Assembly (NCBI GenBank): GCA_030432775.1 | Contig: JAUILO010000002.1 | Coordinates: 1 to 33,808 of the forward strand | Source of the DNA: Alphaproteobacteria bacterium | GTDB taxonomy: Bacteria > Pseudomonadota > Alphaproteobacteria > Micavibrionales > Micavibrionaceae | Length of the DNA stretch: 33,808 nucleotides | Direction of reading: 5' to 3' | Part shown: piece by piece, positions 28,923 to 33,808 of the stretch | Layout: each line of letters starts with the position of its first letter | How positions within the stretch are numbered: the stretch's first letter is position 1 | Translations under genes and position numbers: made by a program | The notes under the pieces: generated by a model | The model's database searches: none | The model's input: only the letters and a program-made list of their open reading frames with translations | What the model was told of the DNA's origin: nothing

Positions 28923-30011
28923 CTATTCAGCTGCGTCTGTTTTCGCAACAGGATTACCGTTAATATCAAACTGCTTCACATCAGCCTGACCTTTCCAGTC
29001 AGCAAATAATTTCATTGCCGTATCCTGACGAAGCTTTTGTTCGATCTGTGGGCGTACTGATGCAAAATCAGGCTTCGGAGAATCTCTGCGCTCTTCAACT
29101 TTGATAACGTGCCAGCCAAATTGTGTTTTCACAGGCTTTTTGCTGTATGAGCCCGGCGCTATTGAAAATGCAGCTTCTGCAAATTCAGGAACCATTTCAC
29201 GTTCTGTAAAGAAACCAAGATCACCACCGCTTGTTGCACTTGGACCTGTTGAGTTTTCTTTTGCAAGTTCCGCAAAATCCGCACCGCCATCAAGCTTGGC
29301 AATCAAGTCTTTTGCTGTGCTTTCATCTTCGACAAGAATATGTCTGGCATGTGTTTCCTTTTCAGATTCAATATCAGAAACAAGTTTTTTGTATTCTGCT
29401 TGCAGTTTGTCTTCTGTCAGTTCTTTTTCGATCTGTCTTTCAAGGTAAACAGTTTTCACGATCTGATCTTCAGCTTTGCTCACAAGTTCCTGTACTTCCG
29501 GATCATCTGATAAACCGGCTTCATCCACTCTCTTGCGGATAACTTTATCTGTCACAAGTTGATCAAGAGCCATGGGGAAGATTGTCTGAACAGGCAATGC
29601 ACGAAGCTGTTCTGGAAGTTGACCGATGAAATTCATAACGTCTGTGCGTTTGATTTCTTCTTCGTAAACAACCGCAACAACAGGGTTGCCTTCGGCAAGT
29701 ACAGGCTCTTGTGCTGCAACGTCTTCTTCTGGTGCTTGTGTTTCAGACGCCTGTTCCGTTGATTCTGTCTGCTCTTCCGAACCATCTTCCGGCAAAACTG
29801 TCTTTGCTGTTTCTTCAACAACTTCCATGACTTCGTCAGCCATGTCTTCAGCAGCAACCTTTGTTTCGGGTTTAGCCATGCTATCAACACCTGCGATCAT
29901 ACCGGTTTTGGACATGTAAAATAGTCCACCAGCCGCAACAGCAATGATTACCAGTAATACTACAACGACTATGCCGCCTGATGATTTCTCTGTGTTCTGA
30001 TTATCTGACAT
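28923..30011 (-). CDS. membrane-anchored parvulin-type peptidyl-prolyl cis-trans isomerase
   Basis: [90 protein letters not shown]-terminal TM and acidic linker. Confidence 0.94.
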   Translation of the reverse strand: MSDNQNTEKSSGGIVVVVLLVIIAVAAGGLFYMSKTGMIAGVDSMAKPETKVAAEDMADEVMEVVEETAKTVLPEDGSEEQTESTEQASETQAPEEDVAAQEPVLAEGNPVVAVVYEEEIKRTDVMNFIGQLPEQLRALPVQTIFPMALDQLVTDKVIRKRVDEAGLSDDPEVQELVSKAEDQIVKTVYLERQIEKELTEDKLQAEYKKLVSDIESEKETHARHILVEDESTAKDLIAKLDGGADFAELAKENSTGPSATSGGDLGFFTEREMVPEFAEAAFSIAPGSYSKKPVKTQFGWHVIKVEERRDSPKPDFASVRPQIEQKLRQDTAMKLFADWKGQADVKQFDINGNPVAKTDAAE

Positions 30012-30282
30012 CTATATTCTCTTCCGTTATTTAAAAATCTATACAAAATCGCCCGCTACTCGGTCAGGCTATGATTCTAAAGACCAGAGATTAGCGCGCT
30101 TTCAACACACAATAAACCCTTTTCTTTATTTCACAGTATTTACGCATTGTTTATATAATTCACAGCCTATAGCGCAGTGTTTGTATTTACACCCACCCCT
30201 GCCGTAGCCATGCCAGCAACTACTTATCCCCCGATAGATTGGTGTCAATGCTTATAAACCATAAAACATTGCTGATCATCGA

Positions 30283-30311
30283 TTGACTGGGGCTTGCAAC
30301 CACCTTATATC
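30283..30311 (+). promoter_or_regulatory. candidate sigma70-type promoter of secA
   Basis: TTGACT (30283-30288), 17-nt spacer, TATATC (30306-30311), resembling alphaproteobacterial housekeeping promoters; about 110 nt upstream of secA ATG. Confidence 0.5.
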
Positions 30312-30422
30312 AAGAGATTGGATAATTTAAAGACGGAGTTTGATATCCGGCCTTACGGGCTGTAAGTTTCATGTAAGCTCCCGAATGAATAAGTAAAGAA
30401 AACTGATAAACCTGAGACTAAT

Positions 30423-33182
30423 ATGATTTTGAACCTAGCGACTAAAATTTTCGGCTCCAGCAATGAACGTGTTTTGAAACGCATTGGCAAGCATATTGAT
30501 CCGATCAATGCGCTAGAAACACAATACGAAAAGATGAGCGATTCAGATCTTCAGAATCAAACCAATTTGTTCCGCCAGCGAGTTGCAAATGGCGAGTCTC
30601 TGGATGATATTATGCATGAAGCCTTTGCCGTAGTACGCGAAGCGGCAAAAAGAACCATTGGTCTTCGTCATTACGATGTGCAGCTTATAGGCGGTATCGC
30701 CCTGCATCAGGGCAAAATCGCTGAAATGCGTACCGGTGAAGGTAAAACCCTTATGGCTACGCTACCGATTTACCTGAACGGTTTGAACGGTAAAGGCGCA
30801 CATGTTGTCACGGTGAATGATTATCTTGCCAGTCGTGATGCGCAATGGATGGGCGAAGTCTATTCCTTCCTTGGCTTAACATCAGGCTGTATTTTAAATG
30901 ACCTTGATGATTCCGAACGTAAAAAAGCCTATGCGTGTGATGTAACTTACGGAACAAATAACGAATTTGGCTTTGATTACCTGCGCGACAACATGAAATA
31001 TGATCTGGACCAAATGGTTCAGCGCGAATTTAACTTTGCCATCGTCGATGAGGTGGATTCGATTCTTGTTGATGAAGCGCGTACCCCGCTTATTATTTCC
31101 GGCCCGTCCGAAACATCTTCGGAGATGTATATCGAGGTTGATAAAATCATCCCGCTTCTTGTTGATAGCGATTTTGAAATGGACGAAAAAGCCAAAACAG
31201 TTAATCTTACCGATAACGGTACAGAACATGCTGAAAATCTTTTAAAAGAACATAAAATTCTGAGCGAAGGCAATCTGTATGATGCCAATAATGTCGGTCT
31301 TGTTCACCATGTAAACCAGGCATTACGCGCGCATAAATTATTTCACAAAGATAAAGATTATATCGTAAAAGACGACAAGGTTATTATCATTGACGAATTT
31401 ACCGGCCGTATGATGGAAGGCCGCCGTTTTTCCGAAGGTTTGCATCAAGCCTTGGAAGCCAGAGAAAAAGTACAAATTCAAAACGAAAACCAGACACTGG
31501 CTTCTATCACATTCCAGAATTACTTCAGGCTTTACCCGAAACTATCCGGCATGACCGGCACAGCCATGACCGAAGCCGAAGAATTCGCCGAGATTTACGG
31601 TCTGGATTGTGTTGAAATCCCGACAAACGAACCAATCAGCCGTGTTGATTACGAAGACAAAATTTACAAAAACTTTGCCGAAAAAGAACAGGCCATTGTT
31701 GATTTGATCAAGGAATGTAAAGAACGCAGCCAGCCTGTTCTGGTTGGTACGACATCAATTGAAAAATCAGAGATGTTGTCATCCTCACTCAAGAAAGCCA
31801 AAATAAAACATAATGTGTTGAACGCCCGCTATCACGAACAAGAAGCTCATATCGTAGCGCAAGCCGGTCGATCTGGTGCGGTTACAATTGCGACCAACAT
31901 GGCTGGCCGTGGTACGGATATCCAGCTGGGTGGTAACCTTGAAATGCGCATCGAGGCCGAAATCCCCGAGGATATGGACGAAACAAAACGCAAAAGAGCA
32001 ATCGACAAAATCAAAGCCGAAATCGCGCAGGACAAAGAAACCGTTCTTGAATCTGGCGGCCTTTACATTATTGGTACAGAGCGTCATGAATCACGCCGTA
32101 TTGATAACCAGCTTCGGGGCCGTGCCGGTCGCCAGGGTGATCCGGGCGCGTCTGCGTTCTTCTTGTCTCTGGAAGATGACCTGATGCGTATTTTCGGTTC
32201 GGACAAAATGGAAGCCTTGCTGGCCCATAAACATATCGGCCTCAAGGAAGGCGAAGCCCTGACCCATCCATGGATTAGTAAAGCCTTGGAAAGAGCGCAA
32301 GCCAAAGTCGAGGCCATGAACTTTGACATTCGTAAGAACTTGCTAAAATTTGATGATGTCATGAACGACCAGCGTAAGGTTATTTACGAACAGCGCCGTG
32401 ACATAATGGATGCGAATGATGTCAGTGAACTTGTTGCCGATATGCGTCATCAAGTGATCGAAGATATCGTCGCGCGCAGTATTCCACCAAGGACTTATGC
32501 AGATAACTGGGACGTTGAAACACTTCACGGCGAGATTGTCCGTTTGTTGCATATGGATCTTCCCGTACAAAAATGGGCGCAGGAAGAAGGTATAGCGGAT
32601 CAAGAAATTTTAGACCGTGTGATTGATGCATCAGACCGCAAAATGGCCGAGAAGAAGGTCAGCACTGGCCCCGAGCTATATAAACGTCTGGAACGCTCGC
32701 TTGTACTACAAAAGCTAGACCAGCACTGGAAAGAACATCTGCTTAACCTTGACCATTTACGTCAGGGGATCAGCTTACGTGCGTTCGGCCAGCGTGATCC
32801 GCTCAACGAATATAAAACAGAGGCCTTTTCGATGTTTGCTGTCATGCTTGATCTATTGCGTGAAAGCATCACACAGACACTCAGCATCGTTGAGTTTAAT
32901 ATTGACGAAGAAAGCCAGCAAATGTTCTTCCGCCGCTCACAAATTACAGAGGAAGTGGAAGAAACACGTCAGGATCCGGCAGCTGTTAACCCTGCTATTA
33001 TGGGGCTTGGCTCTATGACACAAGACAGCGTCAATGAAGGCGATGACAATGTGCAGCCATTTCCGCAGAAACGAGAATTCAACCAGAACGACCAGACAAC
33101 TTGGGGTAAAATCCCGAGAAATGCGGCATGCCCATGTGGCAGTGGCCGTAAATTCAAACATTGCCACGGTCAGGCACGGTAA
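30423..33182 (+). CDS. secA: preprotein translocase subunit SecA
   Basis: [58 protein letters not shown]-terminal [14 protein letters not shown] zinc motif. Confidence 0.98.
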   Translation: MILNLATKIFGSSNERVLKRIGKHIDPINALETQYEKMSDSDLQNQTNLFRQRVANGESLDDIMHEAFAVVREAAKRTIGLRHYDVQLIGGIALHQGKIAEMRTGEGKTLMATLPIYLNGLNGKGAHVVTVNDYLASRDAQWMGEVYSFLGLTSGCILNDLDDSERKKAYACDVTYGTNNEFGFDYLRDNMKYDLDQMVQREFNFAIVDEVDSILVDEARTPLIISGPSETSSEMYIEVDKIIPLLVDSDFEMDEKAKTVNLTDNGTEHAENLLKEHKILSEGNLYDANNVGLVHHVNQALRAHKLFHKDKDYIVKDDKVIIIDEFTGRMMEGRRFSEGLHQALEAREKVQIQNENQTLASITFQNYFRLYPKLSGMTGTAMTEAEEFAEIYGLDCVEIPTNEPISRVDYEDKIYKNFAEKEQAIVDLIKECKERSQPVLVGTTSIEKSEMLSSSLKKAKIKHNVLNARYHEQEAHIVAQAGRSGAVTIATNMAGRGTDIQLGGNLEMRIEAEIPEDMDETKRKRAIDKIKAEIAQDKETVLESGGLYIIGTERHESRRIDNQLRGRAGRQGDPGASAFFLSLEDDLMRIFGSDKMEALLAHKHIGLKEGEALTHPWISKALERAQAKVEAMNFDIRKNLLKFDDVMNDQRKVIYEQRRDIMDANDVSELVADMRHQVIEDIVARSIPPRTYADNWDVETLHGEIVRLLHMDLPVQKWAQEEGIADQEILDRVIDASDRKMAEKKVSTGPELYKRLERSLVLQKLDQHWKEHLLNLDHLRQGISLRAFGQRDPLNEYKTEAFSMFAVMLDLLRESITQTLSIVEFNIDEESQQMFFRRSQITEEVEETRQDPAAVNPAIMGLGSMTQDSVNEGDDNVQPFPQKREFNQNDQTTWGKIPRNAACPCGSGRKFKHCHGQAR

Positions 33183-33198
33183 AACAAACCATACCACG

Positions 33199-33237
33199 AT
33201 GAGACCTATACCTGCGTTAAAGCGCAACCGGTCTCAT
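33199..33237 (+). terminator. possible secA-downstream hairpin
   Basis: ATGAGACC...GGTCTCAT 8-bp stem with an inner TGCG/CGCA stem; tail only moderately T-rich. Confidence 0.4.
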
Positions 33238-33268
33238 TTATCTTAGGATTAATCAGGAGTGTCTATAT

Positions 33269-33808
33269 ATGACTTACGCATCAGAAGCCCGGCGCGAAGG
33301 ATATTACATCTCCCAGAACTCTCTTGGTTTTCACCGTATTGCCTATAGCGATTGGGGGCCTAGCGATGGCCCGATCACAATTTGTGTTCATGGTTTAACC
33401 TGTAATGGACGCGATATGGACTGGCTGGCACATGCGCTGGCGCAATCCGGACAACGCGTTATTGCCGTTGATCTGGCCGGTCGTGGACGCAGCGATTTTC
33501 TTGGCAATTCTACAGATTATAATTTCGCGCAATATCTGCATGATCTAACCGCGCTTTTTGGTCATCTGCAAATTACCGAAGAACAGAGTATAAGCTGGGT
33601 TGGCACATCTCTTGGCGGTTTGCTGGGTATGTATATGGCCGGCCTGCCCGGATCACCGATAAAGAAAATTGTTATCAATGACGTTGGCCCCGAATTGCCG
33701 CCGGAATCACTCAAGGATATTGGCGATTACGTATCACGTGAAATTAGCTTCAAAACTATACAGGATCTTGAAAAAGCCCTGCGTTTTTGGCGTCAGGATA
33801 GCTGGGGA
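33269..33808 (+). CDS. alpha/beta hydrolase, truncated at window end
   Basis: Open frame MTYASEARREGYYISQNSLGFHRIAYSDWGP...ICVHGLTCNGRDMDWLA...WVGTSLGGLLGMYMA; no stop before the end; AGGAGT RBS upstream. Confidence 0.92.
   Translation, partial: MTYASEARREGYYISQNSLGFHRIAYSDWGPSDGPITICVHGLTCNGRDMDWLAHALAQSGQRVIAVDLAGRGRSDFLGNSTDYNFAQYLHDLTALFGHLQITEEQSISWVGTSLGGLLGMYMAGLPGSPIKKIVINDVGPELPPESLKDIGDYVSREISFKTIQDLEKALRFWRQDSWG

Noticed and set aside
30385-30396. ATG AAT AAG TAA mini-ORF upstream of secA as a SecM-like leader peptide
   Set aside because: Three codons, no secretion signal or arrest motif; probably chance.
1-33808. CRISPR array, tRNA/rRNA, IS element, prophage, toxin-antitoxin or defence island
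   Set aside because: No regularly spaced repeats, cloverleaf-like sequence, transposase/integrase or defence-type ORF was visible; gene content is housekeeping throughout.

Overview
The window looks like a contiguous stretch of chromosomal backbone from an AT-leaning alphaproteobacterium. Lineage is inferred from gene content and synteny: DUF4167-clpB, ubiG-HIG1 next to lysC, lptM-lysA-DUF4175/TIGR02302, the ftsEX-ydcF-plsC-DUF2125 cluster, and tyrA next to a chorismate-mutase protein. About 31 CDSs are supportable, mostly housekeeping: M17 aminopeptidase, a MurC/Mpl-like ligase, ClpB, PrmC, PrfA, RodZ-like HTH protein, aspartokinase, UbiG, a pentapeptide-repeat protein, TlpA-like thioredoxin, LptM-like lipoprotein, LysA, DUF4175, an MJ0042 zinc-ribbon protein, FtsE/FtsX, YdcF, PlsC, DUF2125, TyrA, chorismate mutase/degenerate PDT, a methyltransferase, Nudix hydrolase, parvulin PPIase, SecA and a truncated alpha/beta hydrolase. 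I found no CRISPR array, tRNA/rRNA, transposase, prophage or recognisable defence system. The observations most worth a second look are: (1) an exported helical-repeat protein translationally overlapping ftsE, a candidate FtsEX partner; (2) a 101-nt antisense tail-to-tail CDS overlap between DUF2125 and tyrA; (3) a MurC-like ligase with non-canonical motifs overlapping clpB; (4) a chorismate mutase fused to an apparently degenerate prephenate-dehydratase/ACT region; (5) several intergenic palindromes/repeats that could be operators or leader structures. None is proof of a new system.
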